The position numbers were made by a program, and so were the translations under genes. Of a stretch of 24,840 nucleotides of DNA, positions 7,379-15,128 are shown piece by piece. Below the pieces are notes generated by a model. The model was not told where the DNA came from and made no database searches. It saw only the letters and a list, made by a program, of their open reading frames with translations. The stretch covers positions 1 through 24,840 of the forward strand of contig NZ_JAVRHO010000035.1 of the NCBI RefSeq assembly GCF_031846515.1, written 5' to 3'. Every line of letters starts with the position of its first letter. Within the stretch, counting starts at the first letter, position 1. This DNA comes from Autumnicola lenta. Its GTDB lineage: Bacteria > Bacteroidota > Bacteroidia > Flavobacteriales > Flavobacteriaceae.

Positions 7379-8422
7379 TTATTCATTAAAATAGAAACCA
7401 TTCGGCTTTACCCCAACCGGAATTTGCTGTACAAATTCTCCTTCCATAGTATAAACTTCTATAAATCCTTCTGAATTAAGATCTCCTCCATCGGCTATAA
7501 AAATCCGGTCGTTTTTTACCTCAAAAGCCGACATAGTTCCGTTTTCAGAGTTACTTTGGTAGCTCAAAATTGCTTCTCCCGGTCCTTCTGTAGTAACTAA
7601 AGGTAGTGTGTAGACCGAAGTTCCTGCTGTAAAATAGACAGTCTCATCTTCGATATCTATATTTGAAGCACCGGCATGAATGGTAGAAAAAATAGTTTCA
7701 GAACGTACTGCGCCCGTAGCTTTATCTATTTTTTGCAAACCACCAGCGGATATGACATAAATTGTATTTCCTAAAATCTCAAAAGAGTTATAACCCCGTT
7801 TTGCAGTAATAGTCCTAATAATAGAATCTGAAGTTGGATCAAAAACGCTGATTTTACTTCCGGAATCAGAAACTACGTTTTTGATGTAAAGCAGTCCGGA
7901 ATCTTCAGTAATATATTCGGCGTAATCACCAACAACTATTTTCTTTTCAATTTGAAGGTTTGCAGTATTTATTACAGCGAGAAAATCATCTTCATTTGAA
8001 TCGCGATTACCGAGGTTAGTCACGTATGCCTTTCCATTTTGAACAATACCATACATGGGATTAGACAGTGCGCTGCCTATCCTTCCTACCAATTCAAAAG
8101 AATACCTGTCCATTACTGTGATCAAACTGGTATCCCTGGAAATGATATATGCGTTTTGATCATCAAAAAACATAGACCGGGGAGCAAAACCTATAGTGTC
8201 TTCTGAATTTACGGTATTAAAAATATGCTGTTCTACCTTCTGTAGGTTCTTACTAATATAGGTTACTGTTCCTGTAGTGTCCAGACCTTCGTTCAGAACA
8301 AAAAATCCATTGATATACTCCCCCTCAGGTTCAAATTCAGGAGCAATATCGTCATCATCACTACACGAGAACAACAAAAGCACACTACAAAAGCTACATA
8401 AAAGCAATTTTCCAATCTTCAT
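7379..8422 (-). CDS. btuG: BtuG-like surface beta-propeller lipoprotein (second copy)
   Basis: A 347-aa lipoprotein: signal with Cys20 (LLLFSCSDDDDIAPE); the SDDDD run matches the acidic lipoprotein export signal of Flavobacteriia, so surface exposure is likely. The remainder is a YncE/DUF5074-type beta-propeller built of repeated strands such as GFFVLNEG, NPMYGIVQNGKAYVTNLGN, FLAVINTANLQIEKKIVVGD, NSFEILGNTIYVISAGGLQKI and the closing GVKPNGFYFNE. BtuG of Bacteroides thetaiotaomicron is a seven-bladed propeller that binds B12 on the cell surface and sits on BtuB. This gene follows a clear paralogue and btuB, so the same role is inferred. It lies 255 bp behind the first copy, with a hairpin between, and may be transcribed separately. 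Ligand preference (B12 or another corrinoid) is unknown. Confidence 0.8.
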   Translation of the reverse strand: MKIGKLLLCSFCSVLLLFSCSDDDDIAPEFEPEGEYINGFFVLNEGLDTTGTVTYISKNLQKVEQHIFNTVNSEDTIGFAPRSMFFDDQNAYIISRDTSLITVMDRYSFELVGRIGSALSNPMYGIVQNGKAYVTNLGNRDSNEDDFLAVINTANLQIEKKIVVGDYAEYITEDSGLLYIKNVVSDSGSKISVFDPTSDSIIRTITAKRGYNSFEILGNTIYVISAGGLQKIDKATGAVRSETIFSTIHAGASNIDIEDETVYFTAGTSVYTLPLVTTEGPGEAILSYQSNSENGTMSAFEVKNDRIFIADGGDLNSEGFIEVYTMEGEFVQQIPVGVKPNGFYFNE

Positions 8423-8620
8423 ATTCGGTTAAGTTTTAACAGTAGATATTCTATGAATCAGCCGCAAAATCCGGGACAATATTAGCTGCTTTTTCTATGT
8501 TCAAAATAAACAAAATTTTACGAGAGAAAACGCAGTTTTAAAACATTCTCTGCAAGTTTTAATACTGAAAACTTCTGTCGAAGAGTCAGACTTTCCCTTT
8601 CATATAAATGTTTAGAAACA

Positions 8621-8646
8621 AGAAGCCCCGCGAATTTCGCAGGGCC
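8621..8646 (-). terminator. Hairpin after the first btuG copy
   Basis: On the minus strand GCCCTGCG and CGCGGGGC pair (one G-T wobble) around the loop AAATT, followed by TTCTTGTTT. It may partly stop transcripts that start at the riboswitch, separating the second btuG copy from btuB. The T-run is interrupted, so the strength is uncertain. Confidence 0.55.
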
Positions 8647-8677
8647 TTGTGCACTATCAGGACGAAAATCGCCAATT

Positions 8678-9832
8678 TTAGTCGTTGAAGTAAACTCCGC
8701 TAGGATTTATACCTACTTCAAAAGAGTCTAATAAACTCCCATCGGTTGTACTGTAGAGATAAAGATCGCCATTACCTGTAAAATCTGCATTAGCCGAAGC
8801 TGCATAAATAACTCCGCCTTCAACTTCAAAACCGTATAAGGACGCCACATCAGATAATTCAGCAAAAGCAGTTTCTGGTAATGCAGTGGCATCTTCGCTG
8901 AAGGAGTAAACTGTTTTTCCCAAAGTATAATAAACAATATCATCTTCAATATCCAAATTCCCGGGATGATCTGTAGTGCTGGTAAACTCCATTTCTGCTA
9001 CTACTTCGTTGGAGATTAAATCTACTTTTACAATTTTACCTGCAGTTTCCGCTTCAGCATAAGAAGGAAGACCACCAGTGCTTATCCAAAGGAAACCATC
9101 TTCAATTTCAAGTGAATTTGGTCTATCCCCTACCGTAATTGTTTCAGAAACAGTATTATCTGTAGCACTAATAACAGAAATTTTGTCATTAAAAGAGTAT
9201 CCTCCCAAGTGGGCAACATATAAATTACCTTCGTTTTCCACAATCGCTTCAGGACCTTCAACCACAGCAATATTTTCTGTAACTTCAAAAGATTCAGTAT
9301 TAATAACGGCTATGTAATCATCTTCAGCATTACTGCCATCTCCCCAATTGGTAACATATGCGTTGCCGTTAGCAAATGCTATATATCGAGGATTTTGAAG
9401 GCCTTCAGAAATTGTTGCTACACTCTCAAAAGTATTTTTGTTCACAACTTCAATAGTGTTGGAAACGTTCATTACAATAAATGCATATTCTTCGTAAAAG
9501 GCAATGCTCTGCCCGGTATCTCCTAATAACGCGTCAGAATTAACTTCTGCATAAATATTATTTGTAACACCATCCATTTCCGCATTCAGAAAAGAAACAG
9601 TACTGTTTCCTGCTCCAAAATTCCCTTCATTTAAAATAAACACACCGTTGGCATATGCTCCTGCCGGTTCTTCCTCTTCTTCTTCGACGGGCTCTTCTTC
9701 CTCCTCTGGTTCAGGATCTATAATTTCCTCTTCCTGCTCCTCCTGGTCAATCATAAAATCATCATCGCTTTCACAAGATGTAAAAAATGTAATGGCTGCT
9801 AAAGTCGTAAATAAAAATTTGTTGATTTTCAT
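8678..9832 (-). CDS. btuG: BtuG-like surface beta-propeller lipoprotein with acidic linker (first copy)
   Basis: A 384-aa lipoprotein: signal with Cys20 (FFTSCESDDDFMID), then a linker at about residues 29-57 made almost only of Glu, Pro, Asp and Ile, then a YncE/DUF5074 beta-propeller. Propeller landmarks are GVFILNEGNFGAGNSTVSF, NPRYIAFANGNAYVTNWGDG, EDDYIAVINTESFEVTENI, PNSLEIEDGFLWISTGGL and the closing GINPSGVYFND. It begins 2 nt after the btuB stop and so is read from the same riboswitch-controlled mRNA. Known relatives (Bacteroides BtuG) bind cobalamin very tightly and hand it to BtuB. The linker probably holds the propeller away from the membrane. It is clearly paralogous to the gene at 7379-8422, which has no long linker. 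Confidence 0.85.
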   Translation of the reverse strand: MKINKFLFTTLAAITFFTSCESDDDFMIDQEEQEEEIIDPEPEEEEEPVEEEEEEPAGAYANGVFILNEGNFGAGNSTVSFLNAEMDGVTNNIYAEVNSDALLGDTGQSIAFYEEYAFIVMNVSNTIEVVNKNTFESVATISEGLQNPRYIAFANGNAYVTNWGDGSNAEDDYIAVINTESFEVTENIAVVEGPEAIVENEGNLYVAHLGGYSFNDKISVISATDNTVSETITVGDRPNSLEIEDGFLWISTGGLPSYAEAETAGKIVKVDLISNEVVAEMEFTSTTDHPGNLDIEDDIVYYTLGKTVYSFSEDATALPETAFAELSDVASLYGFEVEGGVIYAASANADFTGNGDLYLYSTTDGSLLDSFEVGINPSGVYFND

Positions 9833-9834
9833 AG

Positions 9835-11664
9835 TTAAAATTTAATGGTTAGTGAACTATTAATTGAACGCCCCGGCATTGGCCTGGACGGTAAACTTTG
9901 ATATGCTTTATTGTAAATGTTGCGCACTTCCAGCCCGAGATTTACAAAATCATTTCTACCAAAACTGTAACCAATTCCGGCGTTGGAGACCGTATAACCT
10001 TCCAGCTCATAATTATTATCTGAAGAGGTATAAATACTGCCGTTGTACAAAAACTGATAAAAAAAGGAGAACTTTTTCACGGAATATCCCAATGAGCCGG
10101 TGGCTTTATGATTGGGAGTATAAATAAGTTCCTTGTCTTTTATTTCATCATTGGTTTTGGTGTAACTGTAATTTGCATTCAGAATAAAATCATGATTTTT
10201 ATAGCTCTTATTATATTTTCCACGGAATTCCAGTCCGTAACTTTTTACATTTTCTGTATTTTCAGGTCGCCATAACCCGCGGTCATCTGGTATCCATCGC
10301 AGTAAATTTTCAATTTTCATGAGGTAGGCGACAACACCCAACTCCAGATTGCTGAAATGAAATTTTTGCCCCAGCTCCCCCTGAAAAGAAGTTTCGGGAT
10401 CCAGATCTGAGTTTCCTCCACTGCTCCAAAAGAGATCATTGTAAGTAGGAATCCTGAAATTTCTCGAAAAATTGAAAGTGAGGTCGTAAAACGGAGTAAC
10501 AGAATAGCCTGTGCTAAGCGAATATAACAACGGAGATTCATAGGTGTCGGTAATTTCTTTCCTGGCGCTCAATTCGTAAAAGAATTTTTCGAAATTGTGG
10601 TTAAACAGAATAGCAAAGGCTGCAATATTTCTCACATTTTCTCCCACGTCAGATCCTTTTCCGTCGGTATTTCTGTAATCAGCAATCCCGTGAACAGTCA
10701 TGTCGGGATTCAATTCATAAGTCAGGTCATACTTTGCGATATAAGTCTGCGCATGCCCAAAGGTGAAATCGTCACGATTGCGGTTTTCAAAATATTTGTA
10801 ATTCTCATCCAGAAAAGCCAATTTTAACGAAGAAGTAAAAGCATTGTAAAAGCCTTTCCATTCTAGCAGATTTCTACTGTTTATATCATCATACTTACTC
10901 CTGGAAGGTGCATTTAAAGTGCCGGAAAAAGCCCGCTCCCCATGATAATAATCTGTGTAAAACCGGAGTATATTTTTCTCATTTAGCCAATGCGCAATTC
11001 CGGCACTCACACTCAGGTTGTAAAAATCACCGTTTTCGTTTCGACTTTCTGTGCCCAGGTATTTGTAATCATTTTCAGATTCAATTCCTGAAAAATTAGC
11101 ATACACGCTTGTTTTCTCAGAAGAAAATTCAGTGGAATAGTTGACAATATGAGTCTCAAAACTGCCAATTTCGACGCCTAACCTGTTTTTAAATTCGCCA
11201 TCAAAAGAAAAACGGTTGTTTAAATGGACGCTACCGCCGATGGCGCCGCTTCCGTAAAGCACACTTCCACCCCCGGCACGCACTGCGATGTTATCATAAG
11301 CTGAAGTATTGACCGTATTAAAGTCGGTTTGGCCGTTAAACTGGGAATTTATGTTTATTCCGTTCCAAACAACTGCAGTTTGAGAAGCAGTAGTACCTCT
11401 GAAGGAAGGGGAGGAAACCATTCCGTTACCATTTTCCTTGAAATAGATTGGAGTGTTAAATTTAAGCAGTGAATTAAGAGAGGGTTCATTTTTGGCAATT
11501 ATCGAGTCGCTTAACACCGAGACAACCTGTGCACGCGAATTTTTATAAAGCTTCACGTCACTGATCAAAACCTCATCCAGTTGGGTAGTGGAATCTCTTT
11601 GAGCATGCGCCGGTAAAGCGACCCACAAAACAAGAAATAGAATTAAGAATTTATAATTTTTCAT
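9835..11664 (-). CDS. btuB: TonB-dependent outer-membrane vitamin B12 receptor
   Basis: A 609-aa outer-membrane receptor. Signal peptide 1-21 (cleavage at AHA-Q), TonB-box-like stretch LDEVLISDV near 29-37, plug domain to about residue 150 (NEPSLNSLLKFNTPIYFKEN, FRGTTASQTAVVWNGIN, GGGSVLYGSGAIGGSVHLNN), then a 22-strand-type beta-barrel with many alternating aromatic strands, ending in SINSSLTIKF with the terminal Phe usual for outer-membrane barrels. It moves cobalamin into the periplasm using TonB energy. The length equals that of E. coli BtuB and no carboxypeptidase-like N-terminal extension is present, unlike SusC. A cobalamin riboswitch precedes it, and btuG follows after 2 nt. These two facts fix the substrate better than the sequence alone. 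Confidence 0.93.
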   Translation of the reverse strand: MKNYKFLILFLVLWVALPAHAQRDSTTQLDEVLISDVKLYKNSRAQVVSVLSDSIIAKNEPSLNSLLKFNTPIYFKENGNGMVSSPSFRGTTASQTAVVWNGININSQFNGQTDFNTVNTSAYDNIAVRAGGGSVLYGSGAIGGSVHLNNRFSFDGEFKNRLGVEIGSFETHIVNYSTEFSSEKTSVYANFSGIESENDYKYLGTESRNENGDFYNLSVSAGIAHWLNEKNILRFYTDYYHGERAFSGTLNAPSRSKYDDINSRNLLEWKGFYNAFTSSLKLAFLDENYKYFENRNRDDFTFGHAQTYIAKYDLTYELNPDMTVHGIADYRNTDGKGSDVGENVRNIAAFAILFNHNFEKFFYELSARKEITDTYESPLLYSLSTGYSVTPFYDLTFNFSRNFRIPTYNDLFWSSGGNSDLDPETSFQGELGQKFHFSNLELGVVAYLMKIENLLRWIPDDRGLWRPENTENVKSYGLEFRGKYNKSYKNHDFILNANYSYTKTNDEIKDKELIYTPNHKATGSLGYSVKKFSFFYQFLYNGSIYTSSDNNYELEGYTVSNAGIGYSFGRNDFVNLGLEVRNIYNKAYQSLPSRPMPGRSINSSLTIKF

Positions 11665-11711
11665 CTGCCTCTGACTCTTATCCCGAAAGTCTCGAATTTA
11701 TAGTTGAATTT

Positions 11712-11950
11712 TGGCAGGTCTCCTGGCTTGCGTCTTGTTGTTTACCTTCCCATTCCAACAAGGAACAGTGGTATTTTAGAAGTGATAACAACAAGCATCC
11801 CATATTGGGATTTAGCTTACAGTTGCGGGAACAGCTCAGGCTTATTTGAAGTTTGAGGTAAGAAGTGGAAAGTACGCAGTAATAAACCTTTACTTCTACC
11901 TTCTAATTTCTTATTTCTAACTTCACCTGATTCCCTTTTAATCGATACTG
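11712..11950 (-). promoter_or_regulatory. Cobalamin (AdoCbl/B12) riboswitch in the btuB leader
   Basis: Read on the minus strand, the leader holds the family's conserved blocks in order: AAAAGGGAATCAGGTG (11937-11924 and just upstream), then CCTGAGCTGTTCCCGC and the B12-box core CCCGCAACTGTAAGC (11840-11815), a hairpin ATCCCAATATGGGAT, and the closing GCAAGCCAGGAGACCTGCC (to 11712). It binds cobalamin and is expected to shut off btuB and btuG when B12 is plentiful. The space between the aptamer and the ATG (11711-11665) is short with no T-run, so control at translation initiation is more likely than termination. Between GGTG and CCTGAGC lies an unusual insertion (separate entry). Confidence 0.93.
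11841..11923 (-). repeat. Hairpin-forming insertion inside the cobalamin riboswitch
   Basis: About 83 nt separate GGTG from CCTGAGCTGTTCCCGC, where aptamers normally have only a few nucleotides. On the minus strand the ends GAAGTT and AAACTTC pair, and AGGTAGAAGT pairs with ACTTCTTACCT with one bulge. The arm is built of purine-rich AGAA/TTAGAA units that look like a common intergenic repeat of this group. It would form a long helix extending a peripheral stem without breaking the core. Confidence 0.7.
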
Positions 11951-12005
11951 AAAAAAACAGCATCAAACCAAAAAATTTCACTGCGAAAATAAACATTTAG
12001 ATTTG

Positions 12006-12039
12006 TTGACCGCATAAATTTTTAATAATCTTACTTTTG
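12006..12039 (+). promoter_or_regulatory. Candidate promoter of btuFCD, very close to the start codon
   Basis: TTG (12006-12008), 23 nt, then a perfect -7 box TACTTTTG (12032-12039). Transcription would begin around 12045, only about five bases before ATG 12050. The mRNA would have almost no leader, or translation starts at TTG 12059 instead. Confidence 0.5.
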
Positions 12040-12049
12040 AAAATCTAAA

Positions 12050-13213
12050 ATGTTTCTTTTGAAAAAAATACACTCCCTTTTAATCCTCCTGATTTTTACC
12101 GCATGTAAAAATTCTGAAGAGCAGTCAGAAAAAAGGCAATTATCACAAGGTAAGCAAGTTGAGATTTCTCATGCCACGGGTTTTGAGATTGAAACGTTCG
12201 GGAATTATTCAATAATTGAAGTGAAAAGTCCCTGGCCAAACGCTGAAGAAAGTTTCAAATACTTATTAGCTGAAGAAGATGCAGCTATCCCTGAAGAAAT
12301 TGAGTACGACCAAAAAGTAGAAATTCCGGTAGAGAAAGTAGTGGTTACTTCTACCACCCATATTCCCGCACTGGAAGCTCTGGAGGAAGAAAAAACCCTT
12401 AAAGGTTTTCCAGGACTGGATTTTATTTCTTCAGTGAGAATGCGTGAACTTATTAATGACAGAGCGGTAAAAGAGCTGGGGAAAAACGAAAATTTAAATA
12501 CCGAAATTTTAATAGATCTTGAGCCCGATGTCGTAATAGGTTTTAGTATAGACGCAAATAACAAGACCTTTGAAACCATTCAAAAAACCGGAATCCCCGT
12601 AGTTTACAATGGCGACTGGACAGAAGAAACTCCTTTAGGTAAAGCAGAATGGATAAAGTTCTTTGGTGCTTTTTACAATAAGAGTGAAGAATCAAAAATT
12701 ATTTTTGATCAGATTTCTGCCGGTTATGCTGAAGCAAAAGAACTCGCAAAAACAGCAGAAAAGCAGCCAAAAGTGATTGCCGGCTCGATGTATAAGGATC
12801 AGTGGTACATGCCTTACGGAAATTCGTGGCAGGCAACATTTATAGAAGATGCCAATGCACAATATGCCTATGCTGAAAGTGACGGTAATGGCAGCATGTC
12901 TTTATCTTTTGAAAGCGTTCTTGCAGACCATCAGGACGCAGATTTTTGGATTAGTGCCGGACAGTTTACTTCTTACGAACAGCTTTTTTCGGCTTCAGAA
13001 CATTATCGGCAGTTTAAGGCGGTACAGGATAAGAACGTTTACAGCGTAAGTTTGGTTAAAGGAGAAACCGGCGGAGTGGTCTATTTTGAACTTGGCCCAC
13101 AGCGTCCCGATCTTGTTTTAAAAGACCTGATTTCTATTTTTCATCCAGATTTGTTACCTGAACATGAGCGTACTTTTTATAAAGCTTTGGCGGAGTCAGG
13201 CTCGCAGCAATAG
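12050..13213 (+). CDS. btuF: Cobalamin ABC transporter substrate-binding lipoprotein
   Basis: A 387-aa class III periplasmic binding protein (BtuF/FepB fold), tethered as a lipoprotein at Cys19 (LIFTACKNSEEQ). N-lobe: VEKVVVTSTTHIPALEALEE and GFPGLDFISSVRMRELINDRAV, then LNTEILIDLEPDVVIGFSID; a long connecting helix; C-lobe: KQPKVIAGSMYKDQWYMPYG, FESVLADHQDADFWISAG, KAVQDKNVYSVSL and GGVVYFELGPQRPDLVLKDL. It collects cobalamin in the periplasm and gives it to BtuCD. An N-terminal extension of about 90 residues makes it longer than E. coli BtuF (about 270 aa), as in other Flavobacteriia I know. It is followed by permease and ATPase and lies divergent from riboswitch-btuB, which supports B12 rather than siderophore or heme. 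Confidence 0.87.
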   Translation: MFLLKKIHSLLILLIFTACKNSEEQSEKRQLSQGKQVEISHATGFEIETFGNYSIIEVKSPWPNAEESFKYLLAEEDAAIPEEIEYDQKVEIPVEKVVVTSTTHIPALEALEEEKTLKGFPGLDFISSVRMRELINDRAVKELGKNENLNTEILIDLEPDVVIGFSIDANNKTFETIQKTGIPVVYNGDWTEETPLGKAEWIKFFGAFYNKSEESKIIFDQISAGYAEAKELAKTAEKQPKVIAGSMYKDQWYMPYGNSWQATFIEDANAQYAYAESDGNGSMSLSFESVLADHQDADFWISAGQFTSYEQLFSASEHYRQFKAVQDKNVYSVSLVKGETGGVVYFELGPQRPDLVLKDLISIFHPDLLPEHERTFYKALAESGSQQ

Positions 13214-13233
13214 AAAAATCTTAAAAAATTCAA

Positions 13234-14265
13234 TTGAATAATTCCGGCAAATACTTTTTTTTAATTTTTCTCCTTTTCCTGGGAGTCTTAATGCTTGTAC
13301 TGTTAAATATTGGATTAGGCTCTGTAAAAATTCCGCTGAAAGATATTTTCGCCTCTATTTTCAACGGTGAAGTTTCGCGCGAAACCTACAGGTATATTGT
13401 ACTGGAATATCGCCTGCCAAAAGCAATTACCGCCGTAATTACCGGCTCCGGCTTAGCAATTAGCGGCCTACTTATGCAAACCCTCTTTAGAAATCCGCTC
13501 GCCGGGCCTTATGTACTTGGCCTTAGCAGTGGTGCAAGCCTGGGCGTTGCTGTAGTAATAATGGGGGCTTCTTTGTTTGGAGGAACTTTTGCTGCTCTTT
13601 TTCTCTCAAAATGGAGCTTAGTAATTGCTTCCAGTCTTGGAAGTCTTTTGGTCCTAATGGCGGTAATGCTAGCGTCAATACGCCTTCGGGATACAATGGC
13701 AATCTTAATTATAGGATTAATGTTCGCAAGCCTGACAGCGGCTGTTGTAAGCGTACTTTCTTATTTTACCCCGGCGGCACAGTTGCAGCAGTACATTTTC
13801 TGGTCTTTTGGAAGCCTGGGCAACCTTTCCTGGGATGAAGTCTCTATTTTGACAATTTTCTGGCTCGTGGGAATCCTGATTGCAATTTCATGTATAAAAA
13901 ACCTGAATACGCTGCTCCTGGGAGAACAATATGCCAGAACTTTGGGAATGAGTATTCAGAAAAACAGGCTGAAAATAATTCTGGCTACCAGTTTGCTCGC
14001 AGGAAGTATAACAGCCTTTGCCGGTCCTATTGCTTTTGTGGGACTCGCTGTACCACATTTAATTCGTCAGATCATGCCCGTAAATAATCACAGTATCCTG
14101 GTGCCGGCGGTCATTCTGGGGGGGGGTGCTCTAATGTTAATCTGTGATATTGCTGCACAAATGCCCGGAAATGAATTTACTTTACCCATTAATGCAATCA
14201 CCTCCTTAATTGGAGCACCTGTGGTGATTTGGTTGCTGGTAAGAAAAAGAAGATTCCTGTTTTGA
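13234..14265 (+). CDS. btuC: Cobalamin ABC transporter permease (FecCD family)
   Basis: A 343-aa inner-membrane protein of the FecCD/BtuC family with about ten transmembrane helices. Family marks: YRLPKAITAVITGSGLAISG and MQTLFRNPLAGPYVLGLSSG in the N-terminal half, YILFW-type segment QQYIFWSFGSLGNLSW, the ATPase-contact loop LGEQYARTLGMSIQ, and the C-terminal AGPIAFVGLAVPHLIRQ. Start is TTG 13234; the next candidate ATG would cut the first helix. It forms the transport channel with BtuF and BtuD. It starts 20 nt after btuF and its stop TGA overlaps the likely btuD start (TTGA). A run of nine G at 14118-14126 encodes LGGGA and could slip during replication. Confidence 0.88.
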   Translation: MNNSGKYFFLIFLLFLGVLMLVLLNIGLGSVKIPLKDIFASIFNGEVSRETYRYIVLEYRLPKAITAVITGSGLAISGLLMQTLFRNPLAGPYVLGLSSGASLGVAVVIMGASLFGGTFAALFLSKWSLVIASSLGSLLVLMAVMLASIRLRDTMAILIIGLMFASLTAAVVSVLSYFTPAAQLQQYIFWSFGSLGNLSWDEVSILTIFWLVGILIAISCIKNLNTLLLGEQYARTLGMSIQKNRLKIILATSLLAGSITAFAGPIAFVGLAVPHLIRQIMPVNNHSILVPAVILGGGALMLICDIAAQMPGNEFTLPINAITSLIGAPVVIWLLVRKRRFLF

Positions 14266-15056
14266 AAGAAAAAAACTCTCATAGCATTCTAAGAACTGAA
14301 GCTCTAAGAATTGGTTATAAAAAGAAAGATCAGGAAAACCTGATTGCTTCAAATATTAATATTGAAGTAAACGAAGGGGAACTCGTGGCGGTTATTGGAA
14401 TTAACGGAGTGGGAAAATCAACACTGCTACGGACGCTAAGCGGAATTCAGCAGCCGCTTTCGGGAAAAGTTCTTGTAAAGAATACCGAAATTGGTAAAAT
14501 TGAAGCCCTCGCTATGGCCTCGCTAATCAGTCTGGTTTTTACTGAACAACCTGTATCGAAAAACCTGAGTGTTTTTGAATTGGTAGCACTGGGAAGGCAG
14601 CCGTACACCAATTGGATTGGACGTTTAAGCAAAAACGATCTCAGGCAAATTGTAAAGGCGCTGAAGGTGGTGAATATAGAAGCAATCCAGGAGAAAAAAT
14701 GCTATGAACTGAGTGACGGACAGATGCAAAAAGTTTTAATAGCCCGCGCCATTGCTCAAAATACGCCGCTGGTTATCCTGGATGAACCTACCACCCATCT
14801 CGACCTCTACCACAAAGCCTATGTTCTTAAATTGCTAAAGGATCTTACCCGGAAAACGAAAAAAGCAATTGTTTTTGCTTCGCACGAGATTAATCTTGCA
14901 ATCCAGCTCTGTGATAAAATTATTTTGATGCAGAAGGATCATATTCACATGGGAACTCCGCAGGAACTTTTGAAAACGGGCGCTTTTTCTGAAATCTTTC
15001 CTTCAGACATTATACTTTTTGATGAAGACACTTCTTCTTTTAAGATCAAAACCTAA
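14262..15056 (+). CDS. btuD: Cobalamin ABC transporter ATP-binding protein
   Basis: A 264-aa ATPase. Walker A GINGVGKST (residues 46-54), Q-loop in VFTEQPVS, signature LSDGQ at 150-154 (the usual LSGGQ with Asp for Gly), Walker B VILDEPTTHLD with Asp174 and Glu175, and switch His in FASHEINLA. It powers BtuC. I prefer TTG 14262 as start because it overlaps the btuC stop as TTGA and removes a poor N-terminus; a frame open from TTG 14229 would add 11 residues (VAGKKKKIPV) translated from inside btuC. It is the last gene of btuFCD; no terminator is visible behind it. Confidence 0.88.
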   Translation: MKEKNSHSILRTEALRIGYKKKDQENLIASNINIEVNEGELVAVIGINGVGKSTLLRTLSGIQQPLSGKVLVKNTEIGKIEALAMASLISLVFTEQPVSKNLSVFELVALGRQPYTNWIGRLSKNDLRQIVKALKVVNIEAIQEKKCYELSDGQMQKVLIARAIAQNTPLVILDEPTTHLDLYHKAYVLKLLKDLTRKTKKAIVFASHEINLAIQLCDKIILMQKDHIHMGTPQELLKTGAFSEIFPSDIILFDEDTSSFKIKT

Positions 15057-15099
15057 AGAATTTAAGTCAGCCGAAATTATCCTGATAAAGACATTTAAT

Positions 15100-15107
15100 T
15101 ATCTTTG
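15100..15107 (+). promoter_or_regulatory. -7 promoter box of rmuC
   Basis: TATCTTTG is a perfect TAnnTTTG. The start site would be near 15113, 15 nt before ATG 15129. No TTG is seen at the -33 distance, so this is half a promoter. It also shows that the upstream TTG 15105 is not a real start codon. Confidence 0.4.
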
Positions 15108-15128
15108 GAAAGAAATAGTTTTCCCTGG

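Noticed and set aside
8661..8685. Another copy of the 19-bp motif (GAAAATCGCCAATTTTAGTCG)
   Set aside because: Only AAAAT and GCCAATT agree and it overlaps the end of a coding region; likely chance.
9648..9845. Plus-strand Ser-rich open frame
   Set aside because: It is the antisense of the Glu/Pro linker and signal of the first btuG copy.
11712..12049. Riboswitch control of btuFCD
   Set aside because: The aptamer is on the minus strand only; the plus-strand leader has no cobalamin blocks.
14229..14261. Longer btuD from TTG 14229
   Set aside because: It would be translated from within btuC in another frame; TTG 14262 overlapping the btuC stop is the better start.
15105..15128. Longer rmuC from TTG 15105
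   Set aside because: The codon lies inside a perfect -7 promoter box and would not be in the mRNA.
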